NCBI GenBank assembly: GCA_029882975.1
Contig: JAOUJW010000038.1
Location: 1-52,080, forward strand
Direction of reading: 5' to 3'
Origin: Gammaproteobacteria bacterium
GTDB lineage: Bacteria; Pseudomonadota; Gammaproteobacteria; SZUA-152
Length of the DNA stretch: 52,080 bases
Under the pieces are notes generated by a model. It did not search any database. It was not told where the DNA came from and was given only the letters and a program-made list of their open reading frames with translations. Position numbers and translations under genes: made by a program. This document shows positions 5,820 to 13,920 of the stretch, piece by piece. Each line of letters opens with the position of its first letter. Position 1 is the first letter of the stretch.

Positions 5820-7190
5820 ATGTCTGAACAAAAAAAATCAATGCATGGCGAATGGTCGAATCGATGGATTTTTATTTTGGCAGCAACGGGTTCGGCGGTT
5901 GGACTGGGCAATATTTGGAAGTTCCCCTATATCACCGGTGAGAATGGCGGTGGCGCTTTTGTATTAGTGTATCTTATCTGTATAGCCGCCATCGGCATAC
6001 CCATTATGATGGCCGAAGTCTTGTTAGGTCGCCGTGGCCGCCAAAGCCCCATTAACACTATGAAAGCGCTGGCGCAGGAGGAAGGGCGCAGTGGGATGTG
6101 GTCTTTGCTGGGGTGGAGTGGTGTCGTCGCCGGTTTTCTGATTTTATCTTATTACAGTGTTATTGCCGGTTGGGCTTTGTCCTATGTATTGGAAACCGGC
6201 TCAGGTACTTTTAAAGGCCAGTCGGCTGAAGCCGTCGGTAAAATGTTTGGTGGATTGGTCTCCGACCCCTGGCGCTTGTTGTTTTGGCATACCTTGTTTA
6301 TGTTTATGACTATGGCCGTAGTGGCCCGAGGGGTTCAACGAGGTTTGGAGCAGGCGGTGCGGCTGCTTATGCCTGCCTTATTTGTGTTGCTGATTATCAT
6401 GGTGGGTTACGCCATGAACACCGGCGAATTCAGTACCGGACTGCAGTTTTTGTTTCAACCGGATTTTGGCAAACTCACCTGGGGGTCAGTGCTTACGGCC
6501 ATGGGTCATGCGTTCTTTACTCTGAGCCTGGGTATGGGTGCCATAATGATCTACGGGTCTTATATGCCGCATAATGCGTCTATTGCGCAGACTTCCTTTT
6601 TTGTGGCGCTGGCAGATACCTTGGTGGCCTTACTGGCGGGTATGGCCATATTTCCCATTGTCTTTGCCAACAACCTGGAACCGGGTGCCGGGCCGGGGCT
6701 GATTTTTGCCACCTTACCCATCGCTTTTGGACAAATGCCGGGCGGTACGTTTTTCGGCACCGTGTTTTTTGTGCTGCTGGTTTTCGCGGCTTGGTCTTCG
6801 TCCATTTCTCTTATCGAGCCCGCCGTGGCCTGGTTGGTGGAGAATAAGGGCATGAGCCGCCTGAAATCCGCCACTATTGCCGGAGTGGCCACTTGGTCTT
6901 TGGGATTGATCACGGTGTTTTCCTTTAACATCTGGGCTTTTGAGTTTAGTTTCGCCGGGGCCAAGAAAACCGAAGGGTTGTTCGATATGCTGGACATACT
7001 CACCTCCAGCATCATGTTGCCCTTGGGCGGTTTGTTTATTGCCCTGTTTGCAGCCTGGGTTATGAAACGGGGATCCACCATGAACGAACTGGGCATGGGT
7101 GACGGTCCAATGTTTAAGTTGTGGCTGTTTCTGGTACGTTTTGTAACGCCGGTAGCGGTGATCATTGTGTTTTTAAGCACGTTTATTTAG
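5820..7190 (+). CDS. sodium-dependent transporter, NSS (SNF) family
   Basis: This 456-residue inner-membrane protein belongs to the neurotransmitter:sodium symporter family. It shows the TM1 signature WSNRWIFILAATGSAVGLGN with IWKFPYITGENGGGAFVLVY directly after it, where unwound TM1 binds sodium and substrate. About 11 to 12 hydrophobic segments follow, with the bacterial-type short form. The substrate is probably an amino acid or similar small molecule and cannot be told from sequence. GAGGGA precedes the ATG. The upstream region carries a tandem 14-bp repeat and a MITE-like element. It is followed by ratA on the same strand after 33 bp, but need not be functionally linked. Confidence 0.93.
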   Translation: MSEQKKSMHGEWSNRWIFILAATGSAVGLGNIWKFPYITGENGGGAFVLVYLICIAAIGIPIMMAEVLLGRRGRQSPINTMKALAQEEGRSGMWSLLGWSGVVAGFLILSYYSVIAGWALSYVLETGSGTFKGQSAEAVGKMFGGLVSDPWRLLFWHTLFMFMTMAVVARGVQRGLEQAVRLLMPALFVLLIIMVGYAMNTGEFSTGLQFLFQPDFGKLTWGSVLTAMGHAFFTLSLGMGAIMIYGSYMPHNASIAQTSFFVALADTLVALLAGMAIFPIVFANNLEPGAGPGLIFATLPIAFGQMPGGTFFGTVFFVLLVFAAWSSSISLIEPAVAWLVENKGMSRLKSATIAGVATWSLGLITVFSFNIWAFEFSFAGAKKTEGLFDMLDILTSSIMLPLGGLFIALFAAWVMKRGSTMNELGMGDGPMFKLWLFLVRFVTPVAVIIVFLSTFI

Positions 7191-7223
7191 ACCTTGTTTA
7201 TTAACAAAGAGAGCAAGCGGTAG

Positions 7224-7661
7224 ATGCCATCCATCAGTAAAAGTGCGCTGGTGCCGTATACGGCAGAGCAGATGTTTGAGATTGTTGACGATGTTGAGGC
7301 TTATGCAGAATTTCTGCCCTGGTGCGGTGGTTCTCAGGTGCTCAGTCGTGACGAGGACGAAGTCAAAGCCAGTGTGGAAATTGCCCACAGCGGCATCCAT
7401 AAGACCTTTACCACCTTGAATCGACGCCAATGCGGTAAGATGATCGAAATGCAGTTGATCGACGGACCGTTTAAACATTTGCACGGTTACTGGCGCTTCA
7501 GTTCGCTGGGGGAGCAGGGCTGTAAGGTCTCATTGGATTTGGAATACGAGTTTTCCAACAAATTGTTGGGCTTGGCCGTGGGCAAAGTATTCAGTCAGAT
7601 TGCCAATACCCTGGTGGATAGTTTTTGCAAACGTGCCGATGCACTGCATGGAGCTTCTTGA
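7224..7661 (+). CDS. ratA: RatA family protein (START-like, COQ10-type)
   Basis: The 145-residue protein begins with MPSISKSALVPYTAEQMF and has the conserved EAYAEFLPWCGGSQVL segment typical of RatA/PasT/YfjG. This is a START-like lipid-binding fold related to mitochondrial COQ10. In E. coli RatA has been linked to inhibition of 70S ribosome assembly, while homologues are implicated in ubiquinone function; which role applies here is unknown. Its TGA overlaps the ATG of rnfH (TGATG), the classical ratA-rnfH pair often found near smpB, as here. Confidence 0.93.
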   Translation: MPSISKSALVPYTAEQMFEIVDDVEAYAEFLPWCGGSQVLSRDEDEVKASVEIAHSGIHKTFTTLNRRQCGKMIEMQLIDGPFKHLHGYWRFSSLGEQGCKVSLDLEYEFSNKLLGLAVGKVFSQIANTLVDSFCKRADALHGAS

Positions 7662-8038
7662 TGTCAATTTCCAATACCCCGGATGGTCAAAATAACATTG
7701 ACGCTGATGTGAAAGTTCAAGACACAGACGATGACGTTGCCTTGATTACGGTGGAAGTGGCCTATGCCAAACCGGAAGTGCAAGTGATCAAGACCCTGGC
7801 GGTTAATCAGGGTACCACCGTACAAGAAGCGCTGGAGCTGTCCGGCATTTTAGTGGACTTTCCGGAAATTGACGTTGATTCAGCCAAAGTCGGTATTTTC
7901 AGCAAAATTACCAAAAAAGATCAGGTGCTGCGGGACAAGGACCGGGTAGAGATCTACCGGCCCCTGATTGCTGATCCTAAAGAGGTGCGCAAGCAGCGTG
8001 CAGCGGCGGGTAAGAAAATGCGCAAAGGCGGCGGTTAA
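7661..8038 (+). CDS. rnfH: RnfH family ubiquitin-like protein
   Basis: The start at 7661 overlaps the ratA stop, so an upstream ATG at 7625 is not preferred. The 125-residue product has the RnfH core: VEVAYAKPEVQVIKTLAV, the SGI...FPEID segment, KVGIF and DRVEIYRPLIADPKEVRKQR. It has a beta-grasp fold. The N-terminal ~30 residues, rich in Asp, extend beyond the usual ~95-residue family length. Function is unknown despite the name; the gene is a constant partner of ratA. Confidence 0.92.
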   Translation: MSISNTPDGQNNIDADVKVQDTDDDVALITVEVAYAKPEVQVIKTLAVNQGTTVQEALELSGILVDFPEIDVDSAKVGIFSKITKKDQVLRDKDRVEIYRPLIADPKEVRKQRAAAGKKMRKGGG

Positions 8039-8067
8039 GTTACTTAGACGCTTAAATACATCAAACT

Positions 8068-8436
8068 CTAATGATTAGAAAACAAAGAACGGGTTCCCAA
8101 TCCGGGTGTTTTCAGGTCTTTCTCAGCCAGGGGTTCTTGGTGGACTTTGATTTCACTCAGTTTGGCGTCACTAAAAAACAGTGTTACATAGCTGTACTGG
8201 ACTTCTTGAGTCTCACCGTGTTTCATGCGATAGACGAAGTCCCAACGATTTTTGCGAAAGGGATCCGTAATCAAGGGGGTTCCCAGCAGGGCTTTGATCT
8301 GGCGTTCGCTCATACCAATTTTGACCTTGTCCATGGTTTCTTTGGTCAGGACATTGCCTTGTTGGACGTCCACACGGTGGGCGGTACAGGCACTGAAAAT
8401 GGTAACAATTAGCAAAGATAATACGGTTTTAAACAT
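8068..8436 (-). CDS. bamE: outer membrane assembly lipoprotein BamE (SmpA/OmlA)
   Basis: The 122-residue precursor has a lipoprotein signal ending in IFSAC, then the SmpA/OmlA domain: NVLTKETMDKVKIGMSERQI, LLGTPLITDPFRKNRWDFVYR and a final strand region. BamE is a small lipoprotein of the BAM complex, which inserts beta-barrels into the outer membrane. It is divergent from fur, an arrangement common in gammaproteobacteria. Length and motifs are normal. It is convergent with rnfH. Confidence 0.95.
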   Translation of the reverse strand: MFKTVLSLLIVTIFSACTAHRVDVQQGNVLTKETMDKVKIGMSERQIKALLGTPLITDPFRKNRWDFVYRMKHGETQEVQYSYVTLFFSDAKLSEIKVHQEPLAEKDLKTPGLGTRSLFSNH

Positions 8437-8629
8437 GCATCTGCCTTGGATCGAGAATTTCTGAAAACAAAATTATAAAAACAAAAGTATGAACAAAAGT
8501 TAGAGCGAAACGCTAACAATAACTGTCTTCACAATAACCGGACAAAATTAGCGGTGGTTATGGACGGCAATTTTAACCGATAATAAGTTGCTTTGACATG
8601 ACTTTCGACATGACTAGAGGGACACATTT

Positions 8630-9037
8630 TTGGCCAGTAAAGAACTGCGTGATGCGGGTTTAAAGGCAACCACCCCCAGGATCAAGATTCTGGAAATTCT
8701 GGAGGCGGCAGAAAACCCTCATATGAGCGCCGAGGATGTCTACAAGCAGTTGTTGGAATCCGGAGACGATGTGGGTGTTGCTACGGTATACCGGGTGTTA
8801 ACCCAGTTTGAATCAGCAGGCTTGGTGAATCGGCATCATTTTGAGGGTGGAAATTCGGTCTATGAACTGAATCAGGGTAACCACCACGACCATATCCTGT
8901 GTGTGAAATGTGGTCGTGTGGACGAATTTGTGGATCAATTAATTGAAGAGCGACAAAAAGTCATCGCCGCGGAAGCGGGATACACCATTACCGATCACAC
9001 ATTGTGTATCTATGGCATTTGTAAGGATTGCCAATAG
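8630..9037 (+). CDS. fur: ferric uptake regulator Fur
   Basis: This 135-residue iron-responsive repressor starts with TTG at 8630 after AGAGGGA. The N-terminal winged helix includes TPRIKILEILE, SAEDVYKQLL and VGVATVYRVLTQFESAGLV. The dimerisation and metal-binding domain has HHFEGG, NHHDHILCVKCG and C-terminal CKDC. These residues bind the regulatory metal and structural zinc. Length is slightly short of the E. coli protein, as the long C-terminal tail is missing. The bamE-fur gap (about 190 bp) should hold both promoters; I do not see a convincing Fur box there. Confidence 0.96.
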   Translation: MASKELRDAGLKATTPRIKILEILEAAENPHMSAEDVYKQLLESGDDVGVATVYRVLTQFESAGLVNRHHFEGGNSVYELNQGNHHDHILCVKCGRVDEFVDQLIEERQKVIAAEAGYTITDHTLCIYGICKDCQ

Positions 9038-9081
9038 ACGTTTTGCAGTGCGTTTTACTTTTTCTTGCCTTTATCTAAACA

Positions 9082-10773
9082 CTAAAGTGGTTTTTCCAGT
9101 CTGGGTGTGGACTGACCGCTTTGAATCATTTCCTGTGCGTGTTTCAGCGTTTGTTGTGTGATTTCCAGGCCGCCCAACATACGGGCGATTTCATTAATCC
9201 GCTGCTCGCCTTCCAGATTGGTGACGGTGGAGTTGGTGCTGTTTTTACTGCTGGCTTTACTCACAAACAAATGTTGTTGTCCCAATGCCGCCACTTGCGG
9301 TTGATGCGTAATACACAAGACCTGACGAGTTTCGCTCAATCGCCGCAGTAAACGCCCCACTATTTCAGCTATTCCGCCACCGATACCTACATCCACTTCG
9401 TCAAATATCAAAGTGGGGATACGCCCTTTGTCCGCAATAATGACCTGTAGTGCCAGGCTGATGCGGGATAATTCTCCTCCGGAGGCGACTTTGGTCATGG
9501 GTTTGAAAACCTGTCCGGGGTTGGTATTCACCAGAAATTCGACACGCTCCATACCCCCGGCGCTAAAATCGTCCAAAGCTTGCAGGTCCACCTGAAAACG
9601 ACCGTGTTTCATGCCCAATAACTGCATATTTTCCGTGACCCGTTTTTGTAATTGGGCGGCAAATTTTGCGCGGTTGGCAGAGAGTTTTTTTGCGTATTCG
9701 GCGTAGGTTCGTGCCGATTGGTCGATTTGCGCGTCCAGATTATTGGTTTGCTGCTGCACTTGTTGCAGTTCATCCAATTCATCTTTCATTCGCTCGGTGA
9801 AGTCGGGCAGCTCTTCGGGTTTGATTCGGTGTTTGCGCGATAAGTCGTGGATCAGCCCCAGGCGTTCGTCCAATTGCTCCAATCGTTGCGGGTCCAGGGT
9901 CAGGCTGTTGGCGTAGTGGCTCAACTCATTGACCGCCTCGGACAGTTGTATGGCGGCATCCGTGAGCATTTTGACGCTCTCTTCCAGCACCGGATCGTAG
10001 CTTTGCAAGTGTTCCAGGGAGTTAACACAGCGGTTCAATTCGCTGGATAAAGCTCCCTGGTCGGCATCTTTCAACTCATACAGCGTTTTTTCCACGCCTT
10101 CGCGAATCTGGTTGAGATTGGCCAGGCGTGAGTGTTCCAGTTCCAGGTTTTCCAGCTCGCCTTCCTGCAAATTGAGCTGTTCCAGCTCTTCTGTTTGATA
10201 GGTGAGTAAATCGATGCGGGCATTGCGTTCTTCCCGACTTTTTTCCAATTCTTCCTGTTGTTGGGTCAGGGAACGCCACTGTTTGTAGAGTCTCTCTACC
10301 TCTTGCACCAGCGCATTGTGGCCGGCGAAGTCATCCAGCGTCTGGCGTTGGTTGTCCTTTTTCATTAATGACTGGTGCGCATGCTGACCGTGTATATCCA
10401 CCAGCATATCGCCCAACTGTTTTAAGGTTTGCATGGGCACGGGGTAACCGTTGATATACCCCTTAGAGCGACCGTCCGAGCTGATGGTGCGGCGGATTAC
10501 GCAGTCTGTGCCGTCATCCAGTTCGTTTTCCTGCAGCCATGTTTCTAAGTCTTTGAGACTGGCGACTTCGATGCTTAGGAATATTTCCGCGCGTTCGGCG
10601 CCGTTGCGTATCATGCCGGTGTCGGCGCGACCACCCAGGGCCAGGTTCAATGCATCCAGTAACAGGGATTTACCGGCGCCCGTTTCTCCGGTTAATACCG
10701 TCATGCCATGGCATAGGTCCAGTTCCAACTGATCCACCAGAGTGAAGTTGCGTATAAGGATATGGCTGAGCAT
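9082..10773 (-). CDS. recN: DNA repair protein RecN
   Basis: This 563-residue SMC-like ATPase acts in double-strand break repair. The Walker A motif GETGAGKSLLLDALNLALGG is near residue 30. A long coiled-coil region lies at about 155-360. The ABC signature SGGELSRISLAL and Walker B LIFDEVDVGIGGG are near residues 430-465, followed by a H-loop region (LCITHQPQVAALG). Length is normal. It is convergent with fur and follows nadK on the same strand with a 100-bp gap, the common nadK-recN order. I did not find a convincing LexA box upstream. Confidence 0.97.
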   Translation of the reverse strand: MLSHILIRNFTLVDQLELDLCHGMTVLTGETGAGKSLLLDALNLALGGRADTGMIRNGAERAEIFLSIEVASLKDLETWLQENELDDGTDCVIRRTISSDGRSKGYINGYPVPMQTLKQLGDMLVDIHGQHAHQSLMKKDNQRQTLDDFAGHNALVQEVERLYKQWRSLTQQQEELEKSREERNARIDLLTYQTEELEQLNLQEGELENLELEHSRLANLNQIREGVEKTLYELKDADQGALSSELNRCVNSLEHLQSYDPVLEESVKMLTDAAIQLSEAVNELSHYANSLTLDPQRLEQLDERLGLIHDLSRKHRIKPEELPDFTERMKDELDELQQVQQQTNNLDAQIDQSARTYAEYAKKLSANRAKFAAQLQKRVTENMQLLGMKHGRFQVDLQALDDFSAGGMERVEFLVNTNPGQVFKPMTKVASGGELSRISLALQVIIADKGRIPTLIFDEVDVGIGGGIAEIVGRLLRRLSETRQVLCITHQPQVAALGQQHLFVSKASSKNSTNSTVTNLEGEQRINEIARMLGGLEITQQTLKHAQEMIQSGQSTPRLEKPL

Positions 10774-10873
10774 AATTTCTATTATTTATATCGTAAGTCT
10801 GTCGTATGTCGTGTTGTATCTTTTGAATGTATTGTACGTATTCCAGTTAACTGAATGTTAGTTGGTTTGCTGC

Positions 10874-11755
10874 TTATAAGCGTTTGGCCCAATGCAACTT
10901 GGCACGCAGAATAGAATAATAATCGTAACTTTTGGGATGAATAAGACGGATTAAATGTTTGTGCTTGGAAATCACAATGCGGTCTTCCGCTTGCAAACCC
11001 AAATTTATTTGCCCATCACAGGTTACCTGTGCCTCCGCTTGATTGCAATCCTTGACAATGATTTCGATTTCACTATCGGCGTATACCACTATGGGTCGGT
11101 AAGTCATGGTGTGGGGGCAAATCGGTACCAATAATATGGCGTGCAAACAAGGGTGTAAAATGGGGCCGCCGCCGGAGAGGGCATAGCCGGTGGATCCGGT
11201 GGGCGTGGAGACAATTAAGCCATCGGAACGGGTCGAGTTGATAAACTGGCCGTCGATGAAGGTCTCGTATTCCAGCATGCGGGCGCCATTCCATTTGTGC
11301 ACCACCACATCGTTAAAAGCGCAACTTTGGTTGATCAGTTCGCCATGACGGTAAATGCAGGTATGCAGCAAACCGCGAGGTTCCTCGATAAATTCTCCGG
11401 AAAAGACCGCAGTCATTTCCGCTTGCATATCGTCAGGGGAAATATCGGTTAGAAAACCCAGGCGACCCAAATTGAAGCCCAAGAGGGGGACGTCATAATT
11501 CACTAAACTGCGGGCCGCATTGAGCAGAGTGCCGTCACCGCCCACGACAATACACAAATCGACACTTTCGCCCAGTTCCCGCCGTGTCAGTGACTGGTAC
11601 CGGCTCAGTTCGGCGATATTCTCGGAGGTGATATTGTCCACAACAATCTGGCGGTCCCTGGATTCCAGGAATTCGCACAGACTTTGCAACTCAGCAGATA
11701 CACGGGGATCACCGTATTTACCGATGATGCCGACTTTTTTAAAAATGTCTTCCAT
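10874..11755 (-). CDS. nadK: NAD kinase
   Basis: The 293-residue enzyme phosphorylates NAD to NADP with ATP. Family motifs are intact: GGDGTLLNAARSL (catalytic GGDG), LLGFNLGRLGFLTDI, the NDVVVHK segment and DGLIVSTPTGSTGYALSGGGPI. It sits upstream of recN and divergent from hrcA, a classic gammaproteobacterial order. The ATG at 11755 gives a normal N-terminus (VGIIGKYGDPRV). No anomalies were seen. Confidence 0.96.
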   Translation of the reverse strand: MEDIFKKVGIIGKYGDPRVSAELQSLCEFLESRDRQIVVDNITSENIAELSRYQSLTRRELGESVDLCIVVGGDGTLLNAARSLVNYDVPLLGFNLGRLGFLTDISPDDMQAEMTAVFSGEFIEEPRGLLHTCIYRHGELINQSCAFNDVVVHKWNGARMLEYETFIDGQFINSTRSDGLIVSTPTGSTGYALSGGGPILHPCLHAILLVPICPHTMTYRPIVVYADSEIEIIVKDCNQAEAQVTCDGQINLGLQAEDRIVISKHKHLIRLIHPKSYDYYSILRAKLHWAKRL

Positions 11756-11797
11756 GCAATTGTTCTCTTTATATTTTCTGTTTTCCGGCGTGAGTTG

Positions 11798-11824
11798 CTT
11801 GAAACAGGTGTAAGATGCCCATAT
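11798..11824 (+). promoter_or_regulatory. sigma-32-type heat-shock promoter upstream of hrcA
   Basis: CTTGAAA is followed after 13 bases by CCCATAT, matching the sigma-32 consensus (CTTGAAA, 11-16 bp, CCCCATNT) with only small deviation. It lies about 110 bp upstream of the hrcA start on the same strand. Confidence 0.65.
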
Positions 11825-11934
11825 GGTCTATATTACCGCCTAAGGATTATGGAAGGTAGTAGCTTTATGGTAATTTCCCTATTATCATATTTGAAAGTAA
11901 ACAATTTGTATCTTATTTTTGTTCGGTAGACGGT

Positions 11935-12963
11935 GTGTCAGAAAATATAAGTGACAGAGAACAGCTTTTACTGAAGAAGCTCATCGAACATTACATCCGC
12001 CAGGGTCAGCCGGTGGGTTCCACCACATTGGCGCGGGAATCCAATCTGGATCTGAGTGCTGCGACTATTCGCAACGTCATTGCTGACCTGGAAAAGCTGG
12101 GGCTGGTGCATTCGCCGCATACGTCGGCAGGGCGGGTACCCACGGCTCGAGGCTATCGGCTGTTTATTGATGAGCTGCTCACAATTCGACCGCCCAGTGA
12201 GCAGGATATTCAGCAGCTGCGCGAGCGCTTTTCCGAGCAGGCGGATACCAAAACCTTATTATCCTCAACCTCCCAACTGCTTTCCGGTATTACCAAAATG
12301 GCCGGTGTGGTCATGCTGCCCAATCAGGAACGCAGCATTTTGCAGCAAATTGAATTTTTACGCTTGGGTGAAAAGCGAATTTTGGCCATCCTGGTATTTG
12401 GCAAAAACGAAGTGGAGAACCGCATCCTCAATACCTCTAAGGACTATAAACCTGAGGAATTGCAGCGAATTGCCAATTGCCTTAACCAAGAGTTCTTAGG
12501 TAAAGACATTGCTCGGGTACGCCACGAATTGTTGCTGCAAATGCAAAATGCCAAAGATGATGCAGACCGAATTATGATTCAGGCCATCGAAATCGCCAAT
12601 CGGGTGTTTCAAAGCGATGCCAAACCCAAGGATTACGTTTTGGCCGGCGAGGCCAATTTGCTGGGTTACGAGGATATGGCCGATGTAGGACGTCTGAAGC
12701 AGTTATTTGACATTTTTAATGAAAAACAAGCCATACTGCATTTGTTCGATCTTTCCCTGCACGCCCCTGGAGTGCAAATATTTATCGGGCAGGAATCGGG
12801 CCTTGATGCCTTGGAGGGCTGCAGCGTGGTTACTGCAACCTATGCCAACAAAGATCAAGTCCTCGGCGCTTTGGGCGTTATTGGCCCAACCCGCATGGAA
12901 TACGACCGGGTCATCCCCTTAGTGGATGCCACAGCCAAGTTGCTCGGCAATATGCTCAGCTAG
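11935..12963 (+). CDS. hrcA: heat-inducible transcription repressor HrcA
   Basis: The 342-residue protein represses heat-shock operons by binding CIRCE sites. The N-terminal winged helix includes LLKKLIEHYIRQGQPVGSTT, LSAATIRNVIADLEKLGLV and HTSAGRVPTARGYR, all family hallmarks. The C-terminal ligand/oligomerisation domain includes the KQLFDIFNEK and GALGVIGPTRMEYDRVIPLV segments. GTG at 11935 is the best start. It heads the hrcA-grpE-dnaK-dnaJ cluster. No canonical CIRCE (TTAGCACTC-N9-GAGTGCTAA) is seen in the cluster, so its local targets are unclear. Confidence 0.96.
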   Translation: MSENISDREQLLLKKLIEHYIRQGQPVGSTTLARESNLDLSAATIRNVIADLEKLGLVHSPHTSAGRVPTARGYRLFIDELLTIRPPSEQDIQQLRERFSEQADTKTLLSSTSQLLSGITKMAGVVMLPNQERSILQQIEFLRLGEKRILAILVFGKNEVENRILNTSKDYKPEELQRIANCLNQEFLGKDIARVRHELLLQMQNAKDDADRIMIQAIEIANRVFQSDAKPKDYVLAGEANLLGYEDMADVGRLKQLFDIFNEKQAILHLFDLSLHAPGVQIFIGQESGLDALEGCSVVTATYANKDQVLGALGVIGPTRMEYDRVIPLVDATAKLLGNMLS

Positions 12964-12994
12964 CTGAAGATTTCATCCTAAACAGTTTAAAAAG

Positions 12995-13022
12995 CTTGAA
13001 AGGGATAAAAACGTCCCTATAT
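12995..13022 (+). promoter_or_regulatory. sigma-32-type heat-shock promoter upstream of grpE
   Basis: CTTGAAA, 13 bases, then CCCTATAT gives a second good sigma-32 match, 131 bp before the grpE start. A separate TATAAT at 13037-13042 may serve a housekeeping promoter. Confidence 0.65.
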
Positions 13023-13152
13023 CAGCCTAGACTTGTTATAATTAGAAGCCTTTTAATTTATAACTTTTTGAATTAAAAAAGAATTGACTTGAGAGCCGGT
13101 AGAGTAGACCGGTAATCGGGTTACACATGCACAAACATCGGTGGAGATTGGT

Positions 13153-13842
13153 ATGGCCAATGATGATACTGCAGTAGAAAAACAAGAAAAAGACACTGAC
13201 AGCCAAGAAGACAAAGTAGAGACCTCGGAAGAATCCAAGGAAAGTGCGGCAGCAGAAGCAAAAGACGAAACCGTTGCTAAACTGGAAGCCGAAATTGAGG
13301 AACTGAAGAAAAAAGCCGACGAGAACTGGAATCAGTTCCTGTTGGAAAAAGCCGAGAACGAGAATGTTCGGCGCCGTGCCCAAAACGACATCGAAAAGGC
13401 AAAAAACTTTGCTATTGAACGTTTTGTGCAGGAGTTGATACCGGTAAAAGACAGTTTGGAGATGGGGCTGGCCGCAAGCAAGGAAGAAGGTGCAGATGTG
13501 GCAAAACTCCGGGAAGGAACGGAATTGACGCTGAAAATGTTTGCCGATGTCACGGCAAAATTCGGAATCGAGACCGTAGACCCCTTAAACGAATCTTTTA
13601 ACCCTGAATTTCATCAGGCCATGACCCTGCAGGAAAGCGACAAAAAGCCCAATACGGTGCTGGCTGTGATGCAAAAGGGATATTTATTGAATGGGCGCTT
13701 GATCCGGCCCGCCATGGTGGTTGTGTCCAAAACTATGTCCAAGGAGTCCAAAAAAGATAAAAAAGACAAGGACAAGGGCAAAGACAAGGATTCTAAAGAT
13801 CAGGATCCGAAAAATGGTACAAATATTGATGAAAAAGCTTGA
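13153..13842 (+). CDS. grpE: nucleotide exchange factor GrpE
   Basis: GrpE releases ADP from DnaK in the cytoplasm. The 229-residue product has an acidic disordered N-terminus, a long coiled-coil (about residues 40-90, EAEIEELKKKADENW, ENVRRRAQNDIEKAK), the FVQELIPVKDSLEMG core and the C-terminal beta domain ending LLNGRLIRPAMVVVSK. ATG at 13153 with GGTGGAGA upstream is preferred over the GTG at 13141. Unusually, about 35 Lys/Asp-rich residues (KDKKDKDKGKDKDSKD and similar) follow the normal C-terminus. It is directly followed by dnaK and driven by a sigma-32-like promoter. Confidence 0.96.
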   Translation: MANDDTAVEKQEKDTDSQEDKVETSEESKESAAAEAKDETVAKLEAEIEELKKKADENWNQFLLEKAENENVRRRAQNDIEKAKNFAIERFVQELIPVKDSLEMGLAASKEEGADVAKLREGTELTLKMFADVTAKFGIETVDPLNESFNPEFHQAMTLQESDKKPNTVLAVMQKGYLLNGRLIRPAMVVVSKTMSKESKKDKKDKDKGKDKDSKDQDPKNGTNIDEKA

Positions 13843-13920
13843 ATTAGCCTGAACCGGCCTTACTTTAAGCTCAGAACCAAAACCTTTAGTAATATAAGTT
13901 TTTAACGGAGACCAGGTGCA

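Noticed and set aside
6560-7180. 206-residue minus-strand open frame inside the transporter gene
   Set aside because: It lies wholly opposite the NSS transporter and has no ribosome binding site or recognisable domain.
10774-10873. LexA (SOS) box upstream of recN
   Set aside because: The best candidate is CTGGAATACGTACAATA, which fails the CTG-N10-CAG rule at its last position.
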